Positions 35,206 through 42,345 of a DNA stretch of 64,000 nucleotides are shown here, piece by piece. Numbering within the stretch: the first letter of the stretch is position 1; every line of letters begins with the position of its first letter. The position numbers were made by a program, and so were the translations under genes. Where the stretch lies: the NCBI GenBank assembly GCA_900315315.1, contig OMYT01000031.1:29089-93088 (forward strand), in the 5' to 3' direction. Origin of the DNA: an uncultured Eubacteriales bacterium (lineage in GTDB: Bacteria > Bacillota > Clostridia > Christensenellales > Aristaeellaceae). The notes beneath the pieces were generated by a model. That model made no database searches and had not been told where the DNA came from. It was given only the letters and a program-made list of their open reading frames with translations.

Positions 35206-36162
35206 TCACTTGTCATGAGTAATGACTACATGACGATTCGGCTCATCCCCTTCGGAATGTGTCGAAACTCCCTCCGTCTGCTGCAGCGCATAATGGATAA
35301 TCCGGCGCTCATAAGGATTCATGGGCTCCAGGCTCACCTTTCTGCCGGTGCGCAGCGCGCGGTTCGCCATCCGGTTGGCCAGGCGGATCAGGGTATCCTC
35401 CCGCTTCGCGCGGTAGTTCTCGGTATCCAGCGTCACACGGATATACCCTTCGCGGCCCCGGTTCACCTTCAGGCTGGTCAGATACTGCACCGCGTCCAGG
35501 GTCTCGCCCCGGCGGCCGATCAGCACGCCCAGCGTATCTCCGTTGATATAGCCGTAAACATTTCCTTCCGCATCCGTGCCCATGTCAATGGTCACGTCCA
35601 CACCCATCAGCTTCGTCAGTTCCATCAGGAACGCATGGGCAATTCCCGCAGGGGAATCTTCAGTCAGTTCCTCCGCCGGGATCATCGTCACTTCCGGCTT
35701 CTCCATAGGCCGGATCTCCGGTTTCGCCTTTTCCCCGGTTCCTTTTTCTTCGTCTGCTGCGGGAGTTGCTTCGGCTATTTTTTCGTCTTCCGGCTTCTTC
35801 TCAGGCTTCTTTTCCGCGGGCTTCTTCTCCTTTTTCTGCTCGGGAGCCGCCTTGCTCCCGGCTGCGGGCTCCCCGTCCTTCTTTTCGGGTTTCTTTTCCG
35901 CTTTCTTCTCAGTCTTCTTTTCCGGATTCTTCTTTGCCTTTGCGGGCTTCTTCTCCTCCAGCAGATTGCCCAGCGGATCCTCTTCGGCCGCCTTCACCGT
36001 CAGGCGGACCTTCGCGGGCCGGCTGCCGAACAGGCCGAACAGTCCCTTGCTGCCTTCCTCTACTACCATGACATCCACGTCGCCGATCGAAACGCCAAGC
36101 TCCTGAAGCCCCTGCTCAATGGCTTCTTCCACAGTCTTGGCGGCTGCTTCAAATTGTTTCAT
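35206..36162 (-). CDS. khpB: RNA-binding protein Jag/KhpB
   Basis: Jag/KhpB-type RNA-binding protein acting with KhpA in cell-division and envelope control. N-terminal Jag domain (MKQFEAAAKTVEEAIEQGLQELG), a Lys/Pro/Glu-rich linker of about 110 residues, a KH domain around GRRGETLDAVQYL, and an R3H domain with NRGREG..YR and the later ANRALRTGRKV and HSEGDEPNRHVVI. Length of 318 fits. It overlaps yidC by four bases (ATGA), as expected in this conserved block. Confidence 0.93.
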   Translation of the reverse strand: MKQFEAAAKTVEEAIEQGLQELGVSIGDVDVMVVEEGSKGLFGLFGSRPAKVRLTVKAAEEDPLGNLLEEKKPAKAKKNPEKKTEKKAEKKPEKKDGEPAAGSKAAPEQKKEKKPAEKKPEKKPEDEKIAEATPAADEEKGTGEKAKPEIRPMEKPEVTMIPAEELTEDSPAGIAHAFLMELTKLMGVDVTIDMGTDAEGNVYGYINGDTLGVLIGRRGETLDAVQYLTSLKVNRGREGYIRVTLDTENYRAKREDTLIRLANRMANRALRTGRKVSLEPMNPYERRIIHYALQQTEGVSTHSEGDEPNRHVVITHDK

Positions 36163-37160
36163 TTCACAGATCCTTCCCCGGCCACTTCGGCCGCCGCTTT
36201 TTCTTTTTTATCCAGGTATTTATTGATCGCGTACGTCTGACCCATGCTCACCAGGTTACCCGCCACCCAGTACAGGGCAAATGCAGCGGAATAGCTGAAG
36301 CAGATGATCAGTGAGAAAATCGGGAAGAAATACTGCATGAACTTGCCCGCGCCGGCGCCCGGCTGGTCCGGGTTGGTCTGTTGGTTCCCGCCCATGATCT
36401 TGGTCATTGCCAGCTGGCTCACGGCGCTCAGGATCGGCAGGATCATCAGGCCGTTGTAAATGTTGACCAGCGAAATCTGTGTGATCAGCAGGTTGAATGT
36501 CCAGCCGGGCTTCACCGCCACCGCTTCCACGTACTGGGCGTTCAGCTTCATCGCCTCAACGATCGATGTGATGGTCGCGCCCAGGTTGTCCTTCGCGAAG
36601 CTGTCGGCTGTCAGTCCCAGGTCCCTGATCAGCACCGGCAGGTTGTTCGGATCCAGGCCGTTGAACCATTTCAGCCACTGGTCCGCGGGAATCTGCTGGA
36701 TTGTTTTCGCGTCTGGCAGCGCCGCCGCGAAAATGCTGTCCGGCATCCACAGGTTCTTGATCCACAGCCAGGGTTCAAGCGTCGGCATCTCATTGTTCAG
36801 AATCTGGCCCAGCTGGATCAGCAGTTCCCTGTTGGCCGCCATCCGCATCGCGCCGAAAACGGCAATCAGGATCGGCCAGGTCAGCAGCAGCGGCAGACAG
36901 CTGCTCAGCGGACTGATGTGCTCTTTCTTGTACAGCTCAGCCGTCTTCTGATTCAGTTTTTCCTTGTCGTTGGCATACTTCTTCTGCAGGGCCTGCATCT
37001 GGGGCTGCAGCTTGCTTGTCTTCCGCATGCTCATGCGGCTCTTGATGTCCAGCGGTGTCAGCACCAGACGGACCATGATGGTGAAAACCACCATTGCCCA
37101 TCCCCAGTTTCCGACCCAGCTTTGGATCCAGGCCAGGATGTTGAAAAGAAAATCATTCAT
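36159..37160 (-). CDS. yidC: YidC/Oxa1 family membrane protein insertase
   Basis: Inserts and folds membrane proteins, alone or with SecYEG. Five membrane helices in the usual order with the hydrophilic hairpin (KLQPQMQALQKKYANDKEKL), the conserved helix SPLSSCLPLLLTWPILIAV and a C-terminal positively charged tail. The Arg in WGWAMVVFTIMVRL of helix 1 is the functional positive charge. Length of 333 fits Gram-positive types. khpB follows and yidD precedes it. Confidence 0.95.
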   Translation of the reverse strand: MNDFLFNILAWIQSWVGNWGWAMVVFTIMVRLVLTPLDIKSRMSMRKTSKLQPQMQALQKKYANDKEKLNQKTAELYKKEHISPLSSCLPLLLTWPILIAVFGAMRMAANRELLIQLGQILNNEMPTLEPWLWIKNLWMPDSIFAAALPDAKTIQQIPADQWLKWFNGLDPNNLPVLIRDLGLTADSFAKDNLGATITSIVEAMKLNAQYVEAVAVKPGWTFNLLITQISLVNIYNGLMILPILSAVSQLAMTKIMGGNQQTNPDQPGAGAGKFMQYFFPIFSLIICFSYSAAFALYWVAGNLVSMGQTYAINKYLDKKEKAAAEVAGEGSVK

Positions 37161-37166
37161 TCCGGG

Positions 37167-37409
37167 TTATTCCCTCCTTAATATGGTGCAGGGATCCTCC
37201 GGTACGGGATCATAGCCTCCCTTGCTGAAGGGGTTGCAGCGCAGGAGACGCCAGGCTGCCATTCTCCCGCCCTTCCAGGCGCCGTATCGTTCAATCGCGG
37301 TCACGGCATACTCGGAGCAGGTCGGAATATATCGGCAGCTGGGACGTTTCTTGCGGTGGCTCAGTTCCCGTCTGTAGAAGCGGATCAGCCACAGAAATAG
37401 ACGTTTCAT
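37167..37409 (-). CDS. yidD: Membrane protein insertion efficiency factor YidD
   Basis: 80-residue protein with the YidD signature [24 protein letters not shown] and [12 protein letters not shown]. It helps YidC insert proteins. It overlaps rnpA by four bases and lies six bases from yidC. Confidence 0.93.
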   Translation of the reverse strand: MKRLFLWLIRFYRRELSHRKKRPSCRYIPTCSEYAVTAIERYGAWKGGRMAAWRLLRCNPFSKGGYDPVPEDPCTILRRE

Positions 37410-37807
37410 CTGGCGCGGTTCCCTTCTCCTGAAGCAGCATCCGGTTTCGGTTCCGGATCATGTTTCAGCAGCGCATTCTGCTTTTTCAGCAGGTATCGCA
37501 CGTCCCGCTTCAGGTCGTCGAAGGCGGCCTCTGCGGCTGAAGGTCTGGCGACGATCACGTACAGACCGGTTTTCACATCCCCCAGATAGGGCCGGAAGCA
37601 TTCCCGCAGGCGGCGCTTGATCCGGTTCCGGGTCACGGCGTTGCCTGTTTTCTTGCTGACGGAAAACCCGATCTTCAGCTCCCGGCTCGGGGCCAGAAGC
37701 ATGACCAGATTACGGCAGGCGACCGAATGTCCTCTGCGGTAGACATATTGGAACGCCCGGTTCTTCTTCAGCCGATAACGTCTCTCCATCGTTGGTTCAT
37801 CATTCAT
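37406..37807 (-). CDS. rnpA: Ribonuclease P protein component
   Basis: Protein subunit of RNase P, which trims the 5' leader from pre-tRNAs. The signature [25 protein letters not shown] is intact. The start may be the ATG at 37807 or the one at 37789; the sequence before either has only weak ribosome sites. The C-terminal tail after [10 protein letters not shown] is unusually long and disordered. rpmH lies upstream, separated by a hairpin that could attenuate transcription. Confidence 0.92.
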   Translation of the reverse strand: MNDEPTMERRYRLKKNRAFQYVYRRGHSVACRNLVMLLAPSRELKIGFSVSKKTGNAVTRNRIKRRLRECFRPYLGDVKTGLYVIVARPSAAEAAFDDLKRDVRYLLKKQNALLKHDPEPKPDAASGEGNRAR

Positions 37808-37841
37808 CCGCTTCAGGCGGATTCACCCTTGCTTTATGAGG

Positions 37842-37871
37842 AAAAGCCCGCCCATTGGAAAACGGGCGGGC
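37842..37871 (-). terminator. Hairpin between rpmH and rnpA (attenuator-like)
   Basis: On the minus strand GCCCGCCC pairs with GGGCGGGC around a 10-base loop and is followed by TTTTCC, 39 bases after the rpmH stop. It probably lowers expression of rnpA and the genes beyond relative to the ribosomal protein. Confidence 0.7.
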
Positions 37872-37909
37872 CTCATCCACAGTCATACTGAAGTCGGCTG
37901 TACGGCAAA

Positions 37910-38044
37910 TTACACCGTCAGCTCTTTGCGGCCGCGGCGGCGGCGGGCAGCCAGAACCCGGCGGCCGTTCTTGGTCGACATGCGGGCACGGAAGCCATGC
38001 ACTTTGCTGCGCTGACGCTTCTTGGGCTGGTATGTACGGAACAT
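37910..38044 (-). CDS. rpmH: 50S ribosomal protein L34
   Basis: 44-residue L34, typical in sequence: [20 protein letters not shown] followed by [20 protein letters not shown]. It is first in the rpmH-rnpA-yidD-yidC-khpB block. In many bacteria dnaA and the origin lie upstream; here the next gene upstream is metK, so that link is lost. Confidence 0.97.
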   Translation of the reverse strand: MFRTYQPKKRQRSKVHGFRARMSTKNGRRVLAARRRRGRKELTV

Positions 38045-38132
38045 AATCAACACTCCTCACAGATTACAACTCGTTCACGGATCCCGGGGATCCTCATTTT
38101 CGGACCGTCCCTGAAATTCGGACAGCCCAATA

Positions 38133-38162
38133 AATATATCAGAATTCCCAAACCCTTGTCAA
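38133..38162 (-). promoter_or_regulatory. Promoter of the rpmH-rnpA operon
   Basis: On the minus strand TTGACA, an 18-base spacer and TATATT with a TG extension (CTGATATATT), giving a leader of about 80 bases. It lies in the 315-base spacer between rpmH and the metK end, which otherwise holds the repeat element at 38307-38403 and no gene or DnaA-box cluster. Confidence 0.85.
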
Positions 38163-38306
38163 GCACACTTTTGGAAAACACAGCCGTTTTTGTCCGACTT
38201 TCTTTCCCGGCCTGTGTCCGCCGCTTTCCTCAACCACAATATGTGGTTTCCGTCTTGATTATTTCCTTAACACTCAATAATTTCTTACCATCCAACTGCT
38301 CCGAAG

Positions 38307-38403
38307 CCGAAGGGGTGTGGGGGGGCGTCGCGCCCGGAAAACTGTCCTGTGGACAGTTTTCAGCAGAGAACGGGCGGCAGCCCCGGGCATTCGGAAAGCC
38401 CCC
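38307..38403 (-). repeat. Intergenic structured repeat, B-prime module, overlapping the metK 3' end
   Basis: Left end CCGAAGGGG, right end GGAAAGCCCCC, outer helix GGGGGGGC/GCCCCC, inner helices GCCCG/CGGGC and AAAACTGTCC/GGACAGTTTT. The last helix is the same position as the AAAACGGGC and AAAAAGAGCC hairpins in other copies but with different bases that still pair. About 44 bases lie inside the metK reading frame. Confidence 0.8.
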
Positions 38404-39559
38404 TTAATGCCTCCACATAATCTTCCTTCTCCCACGGCAGCTCCACATCCGTGCGCCCGAAATGCCCGTAGGCTGCGGTCTGCCGGTAGATAGGCCGGCG
38501 AAGGTCCAGACGGCTGATGATCGCGGAGGGCCGGAAATCGAATACTTTTCCCACAATCTCAGCCAGTTTGTCATCCGGCAGCACGCCGGTGCCGAAGGTG
38601 TCCACAAGAATGCTGACAGGCTCAGCCACGCCGATCGCGTAGGCCAGCTGAATCTGGCAGCGTTCCGCCAGTCCGGCGGCAACCACGTTGCGGGCAGCGT
38701 GCCGCGCGGCATAGGCAGCGCTGCGGTCCACTTTGGTGGGATCCTTGCCGGAGAAGGCGCCGCCGCCGTGAGGCGCGGAGCCGCCGTAGGTATCCACGAT
38801 GATCTTGCGGCCGGTCAGGCCGGTATCCCCCGCGGGGCCGCCGATGACAAACCGCCCGGTGGGATTGACGAAGATCCGGGTGTTTTCCGTGATCAGTTCA
38901 TGGGGTATCACCGGCAAGATCACCTGCTCGATGATGTCCGCGCGCAGTTTGTCCTGATCGGCGTCCGCAGCGTGCTGGGCGGAAATAACTACGGTGTCAA
39001 CCGCCACAGGCTGATTATCCTCGTAGGCAACGGTCACCTGGGTCTTGCCGTCGGGATACAAATAAGGCAGCGTGCCGTCCTTGCGGACCTTTGTCAGCCG
39101 CAGGGCCAGGCGATGGCTCAGGGCGATCGGCAGGGGCATCTTCTCCGGGGTTTCGTTGCAGGCATAGCCGAACATCATCCCCTGGTCGCCGGCGCCGATG
39201 TCTTTCTCGTCCTTTCCGCCGCGGGTCTCAAACGCGTCGTTGACGCCCATGGCGATGTCCGGGCTCTGGTCATGGATCGCGGTCATCACAGCACAGGTAT
39301 GTCCGTTAAAGGATTTTTCGGGGCCATCATAGCCGATATCCGTCACGGTCTTGCGGACAATGGCATTGATGTCCACATAGGAAGAGGTTGTAATCTCACC
39401 CATGACGGTGATCATGCCGGTTGACGCGAAGGTTTCGCAGGCTACGCGGGCATAGGGATCCTGTGCGATGATCGCGTCCAGCACAGCGTCGGATACCTGG
39501 TCGCAAAGTTTGTCGGGATGGCCTTCGGTTACGGATTCAGAGGTAAAAAGTCTGCGCAT
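38360..39559 (-). CDS. metK: S-adenosylmethionine synthase with repeat-derived C-terminal tail
   Basis: Makes S-adenosylmethionine from methionine and ATP. Motifs: [50 protein letters not shown]-like segment ([10 protein letters not shown]) and RYAAR. The body ends at [10 protein letters not shown], where normal enzymes stop within a few residues. Here translation continues through the repeat element as [14 protein letters not shown] and ends at its TGA. Start ATG at 39559 with CAGGAG upstream. Transcription is controlled by the SAM-I riboswitch upstream. Confidence 0.95.
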   Translation of the reverse strand: MRRLFTSESVTEGHPDKLCDQVSDAVLDAIIAQDPYARVACETFASTGMITVMGEITTSSYVDINAIVRKTVTDIGYDGPEKSFNGHTCAVMTAIHDQSPDIAMGVNDAFETRGGKDEKDIGAGDQGMMFGYACNETPEKMPLPIALSHRLALRLTKVRKDGTLPYLYPDGKTQVTVAYEDNQPVAVDTVVISAQHAADADQDKLRADIIEQVILPVIPHELITENTRIFVNPTGRFVIGGPAGDTGLTGRKIIVDTYGGSAPHGGGAFSGKDPTKVDRSAAYAARHAARNVVAAGLAERCQIQLAYAIGVAEPVSILVDTFGTGVLPDDKLAEIVGKVFDFRPSAIISRLDLRRPIYRQTAAYGHFGRTDVELPWEKEDYVEALRGLSECPGLPPVLC

Positions 39560-39589
39560 GGTTTGTCTCCTGTCTGATATAATTCTGAA

Positions 39590-39624
39590 ATAAAACCGCC
39601 CGGCTTGCACACAAGCCAGGCGGG
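39590..39624 (-). terminator. Expression-platform terminator of the metK SAM riboswitch
   Basis: On the minus strand CCCGCCTGGCTTG pairs with CAAGCCGGGCGG around a short loop and is followed by TTTTATTT. It lies between the aptamer and the metK ribosome site, so SAM binding should favour this hairpin and stop metK transcription. Confidence 0.9.
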
Positions 39625-39644
39625 ATTCGATCTTTCAGACCGCC

Positions 39645-39756
39645 CTTATCTGTCAGCGCTTCCCTGCGGGAGTGTGCCGCGCTGCGGGATTTGGCACCTT
39701 GCTTCCGCCGGTTGCCGTGACGTCATCGGGCCCGTCCCTCGGTCACTCGTGATAAG
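39645..39756 (-). ncRNA. SAM-I (S-box) riboswitch
   Basis: On the minus strand the S-box core is complete and in order: CTTATCACGAG, CGAGGGACGGGCCCGATGA, CGGCAACC, AAGGTGCCAAATCCCGCA, a variable arm, and the closing GATAAG that pairs with the opening CTTATC to form P1. It lies directly upstream of metK, with a terminator downstream and a promoter upstream. Binding S-adenosylmethionine should switch metK off. Confidence 0.95.
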
Positions 39757-39775
39757 GTATTCAGTTGCGGTGATT

Positions 39776-39804
39776 ATCATAACGGTTCAAAAACCGTTTG
39801 TCAA
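39776..39804 (-). promoter_or_regulatory. Promoter of metK
   Basis: TTGACA, 17-base spacer, TATGAT on the minus strand, about 20 bases before the riboswitch. The spacer carries an AACGGTTTTTGAACCGTT inverted repeat, which might be a protein-binding site. Confidence 0.9.
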
Positions 39805-39843
39805 TGTCTGGAACAAATCTTTTTTACACTATCCAAGTGCTAT

Positions 39844-39880
39844 CCGAAGGGGGTTTGGGGGGCGATCGGAAAGCCACCCA
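39844..39880 (-). repeat. Intergenic structured repeat, short A-form
   Basis: CCGAAGGGGG, TTTGGGGGGCGAT, CGGAAAGCCACCC. Its helix carries one mismatch. It lies two bases from the pta stop, just upstream of the metK promoter, so it marks the end of the pta unit. Confidence 0.75.
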
Positions 39881-39882
39881 GT

Positions 39883-40881
39883 TTATACCAGTGCTGCCGT
39901 AATAATGGACATCTGATACACTTCGTCGGCATTGCAGCCGCGGCTGAGGTCGTTGATCGGGGCATTCAGTCCCTGCAGGATCGGGCCGAAGGCGGCAAAC
40001 CCGCCGAGCCGCTGGGCAATCTTGTAGCCGATGTTGCCGCTCTGGATTTCCGGGAAAATGAAGGTGTTGGCATAACCGGCAACCTTGCTGCCCGGGAACT
40101 TCAGCTGGCCGACAACAGGGGAAACAGCGGCGTCAAACTGCATTTCGCCGTCCACCGCGAGGTCCGGAGCCTTTTCCTTGACGATGGCCGTAGCATTGCG
40201 GACCAGGTCCACGTTGGCGCCTTTGCCGGAGCCCTTGGTGGAGTAGCTCAGCATGGCAACCTTCGGATCCATGCCGAAAACCTTGGCGGTTCCGGCGGTG
40301 GCAATGGCGACTTCCGCCAGCTGCTCCGCAGCGGTCAGGGTCACATTGCCTTCCTTGTCCTTCCGGTCCTCATAGGAAATGTTGATCGCGCAGTCGCCCA
40401 TGCACAGCATTTCATTGTCACGCACGAGAATGAAGCAGGAGGAGACCAGATTGGAACCTTTACGGGTTTTCACAATCTGCAGTGCGGGACGGACGGTATC
40501 CGCTGTGGAATAGGTGGCGCCGCCGAGCAGCGCATCCGCAACGCCCATCTTGACGAGCATGGTGCCGAAATAATTGCCCTTTTGAAGTAGTCCGCGGCAT
40601 TCCTCTTCCGTCATCTTGCCCTTGCGGAGCTCGACCATGGTCTTCACCATTTCTTCCATGCCGGGATAGGTCTCGGGGTCCAGGATCTCCAGCCCTTCAA
40701 TATCGAAACCGCCGTTGGCAGCCACAGCCTTCACTTCCTCGACGGGGCCGACCAGCACCGGGGTCAGAAACCCTTCCTTCTTCAGGCGGGCAGCGGATTC
40801 CAGGATCCGGGCATCCGTTCCTTCGGTATATACGATCTTCCGCGGATTGGCTTTCAGGATATCAATCAGATTTTGAAACAT
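39883..40881 (-). CDS. pta: Phosphate acetyltransferase
   Basis: Converts acetyl-CoA and phosphate to acetyl phosphate, the step to acetate and ATP in fermenting bacteria. Full-length short-form Pta (332 residues): NPRKIVYTEGTDARIL, GATYSTADTVRPALQ, ALLSYSTKGSGKG-like segment (MLSYSTKGSGKG) and the C-terminal GPILQGLNAPINDLSRG. GGAGG precedes the ATG. ackA is not nearby. mscL lies upstream behind a long repeat. Confidence 0.96.
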   Translation of the reverse strand: MFQNLIDILKANPRKIVYTEGTDARILESAARLKKEGFLTPVLVGPVEEVKAVAANGGFDIEGLEILDPETYPGMEEMVKTMVELRKGKMTEEECRGLLQKGNYFGTMLVKMGVADALLGGATYSTADTVRPALQIVKTRKGSNLVSSCFILVRDNEMLCMGDCAINISYEDRKDKEGNVTLTAAEQLAEVAIATAGTAKVFGMDPKVAMLSYSTKGSGKGANVDLVRNATAIVKEKAPDLAVDGEMQFDAAVSPVVGQLKFPGSKVAGYANTFIFPEIQSGNIGYKIAQRLGGFAAFGPILQGLNAPINDLSRGCNADEVYQMSIITAALV

Positions 40882-40945
40882 CTAGGTATTCCTCCAGTTA
40901 TTCAGTATCTTCTCATCATTCTCCCAACATGCTCGCTCATTGCAG

Positions 40946-41069
40946 CCGAAAGGGGTTCGGTGGCAAAGGCGCCAGTGGGTTCGTAACGCCCGGAAAAAGA
41001 GCCGGTGGCTCTTTTTCAGTGGAGAACGGGCGGTAGCCCTGGTTTGTTGGAAGGGTAGGAAAGCCCCCC
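40946..41069 (-). repeat. Intergenic structured repeat, D-module
   Basis: Left box CCGAAAGGGG, inner GGCGCCAGTGGGTTCGTAACGCCCGG, an AAAAAGAGCC/GGCTCTTTTT hairpin, AGTGGAGAACGGGCGGTAGCCC and right box GGAAAGCCCCCC. About 120 bases nearly identical to the copy at 47089. It lies between mscL (stop four bases away) and pta. Confidence 0.8.
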
Positions 41070-41073
41070 GATA

Positions 41074-41463
41074 TTATTTCAACTCGCTGGTGCAGTGCGG
41101 GCACCGCGTCGCCTTGATGCTGATTTCGCTCTGGCAGAAGGGGCACACCTTGGTGGTGGGATCCGCGGGCGCTTCTTCCTTCTTCGTCATATCCCTCATC
41201 TTGTTGAAAGCCTTGACAACCAGGAACAGGAAGAATGCGATCAGGATGAATTCCACGACCACCGCCGCAAAGCGGACCAGGGAACCGACGATGCCTTCGC
41301 TGCCGCCTTCGATCGTCAGCTTCTCCAGAATCGGATTCAGGAAAATCTCAATAAAGGACGTGACAACTTTGCCGAACGCTGCACCGATGGTGACGCCGAC
41401 AGCCATGTCAACAACATTGCCTCTGCATGCAAACTCTTTGAACTCTTTCAGAAAATTCGACAT
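41074..41463 (-). CDS. mscL: Large-conductance mechanosensitive channel MscL with C-terminal zinc ribbon
   Basis: Pentameric channel that opens under membrane tension to release solutes. The N-terminal FACRGNVVDMAVGVTIGAAFG and the two membrane helices are normal, but after the second helix (about residue 95) the usual helical bundle is replaced by a CPFC-12-CPHC zinc-ribbon-like motif. 129 residues. Two other zinc-binding motifs of this kind occur in the window, on the BI-1 protein. The gene upstream encodes the Ala/Gln-repeat protein. Confidence 0.92.
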   Translation of the reverse strand: MSNFLKEFKEFACRGNVVDMAVGVTIGAAFGKVVTSFIEIFLNPILEKLTIEGGSEGIVGSLVRFAAVVVEFILIAFFLFLVVKAFNKMRDMTKKEEAPADPTTKVCPFCQSEISIKATRCPHCTSELK

Positions 41464-41484
41464 TTTTGGTTTCCTCCCCTGATA

Positions 41485-42261
41485 TTACTTTTTCTTATTG
41501 TTGCCGCCGAAGAGATCTCCGATGGCATTGGTAACGCTCTTGGTCAGGCTGGAAACAACCTGGCGGGTCGCCGTGTTGATCGCGGTGTTCTTCACCCGGC
41601 CGGCAACGGAATCATTCCGGCGGGCACGCTCGGCTGCTTCTTCACGCAGCTGGTCGTTCCGGGCACGGCGTTCAGCGGCTTCCTGCTCGCGGGCCTTCCG
41701 CTCTGCTTCCTTCTGGGCAGCGGCTGCAGCCTTCTGCTGTTCGGCCAGCGCCTTGGGATCGGCGGCCACGGGGGCAGGCACATAGTTGCCGGTCGCGGGA
41801 TCCAGCACCATATCCATCATCTGCTGCACATACTGGCCGGTTGTAGGATCCAGTACCATCACAGGCATTTTCTGCACCTGGGGCTGGACCTGAATGGTGG
41901 GCACAGCCTGCTGTACGGCCTGTACCACGGGCTGGGCTGCCTGCACCACCGGCTGGGCCGCCTGCTGTACGGCCTGAACAACCGGCTGAGCTGCCTGCGC
42001 AACGGCTTCCGGAGCCTGCTGCACAGCCTGCACCACAGGCTGAGCCGCCTGAACAACGGCTTCGGGAATCTGCTGTACGGCCTGAACAACCGGCTGGGCC
42101 GCCTGCGCAACGGCTTCCGGGGCCTGCTGCACAGCCTGCACCACGGGCGCTGCCGCCTGCTGTACAGCCTGGGCCGTTTCCTGTACGGGGGTCATGGATT
42201 CGATCTCTTTCTCGACATACTGTCCGGTTGCAGGATCAAAAACCTTGAATGTCTGTCCCAT
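41485..42261 (-). CDS. Ala/Gln/Val-rich tandem-repeat protein with YjgR-like C-terminal tail
   Basis: 258 residues. The middle (about residues 30-125) is made of tandem units of about 17-18 residues, AQPVVQAVQQAPEAVAQ and variants. Around it are three short FDPATGQYV-like motifs (residues 8, 138 and 154). The C-terminal part (about 195-258: charged helix AERRARNDQLREEAAERARR, then SVAGRVKNTAINTATRQVV and GDLFGG) resembles the tail of DUF853/YjgR-type HerA-like ATPases. It lies directly downstream of such an ATPase gene, and may be the ATPase's detached tail with a repeat insert. Function unknown. Confidence 0.6.
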   Translation of the reverse strand: MGQTFKVFDPATGQYVEKEIESMTPVQETAQAVQQAAAPVVQAVQQAPEAVAQAAQPVVQAVQQIPEAVVQAAQPVVQAVQQAPEAVAQAAQPVVQAVQQAAQPVVQAAQPVVQAVQQAVPTIQVQPQVQKMPVMVLDPTTGQYVQQMMDMVLDPATGNYVPAPVAADPKALAEQQKAAAAAQKEAERKAREQEAAERRARNDQLREEAAERARRNDSVAGRVKNTAINTATRQVVSSLTKSVTNAIGDLFGGNNKKK

Positions 42262-42345
42262 TTTTCTTGCGCGGTGCTCTCCTCCTGCGCCGCGAGAGGG
42301 GTCGTTAAGTAAACAGTGACATGGTGATCAGCTTTATGCCGCACC

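Noticed and set aside
37800-38360. Replication origin beside rpmH
   Set aside because: Only one near-match to a DnaA box (37874) was seen; no cluster of boxes and no dnaA.
39572-39586. TGATATAAT on the plus strand upstream of metK
   Set aside because: It faces the wrong way, into the riboswitch terminator, and no plus-strand gene follows.
41859-42180. CRISPR-like or tandem DNA repeat
   Set aside because: The repeats are in frame and encode an Ala/Gln/Val array in a protein; units have no spacers.
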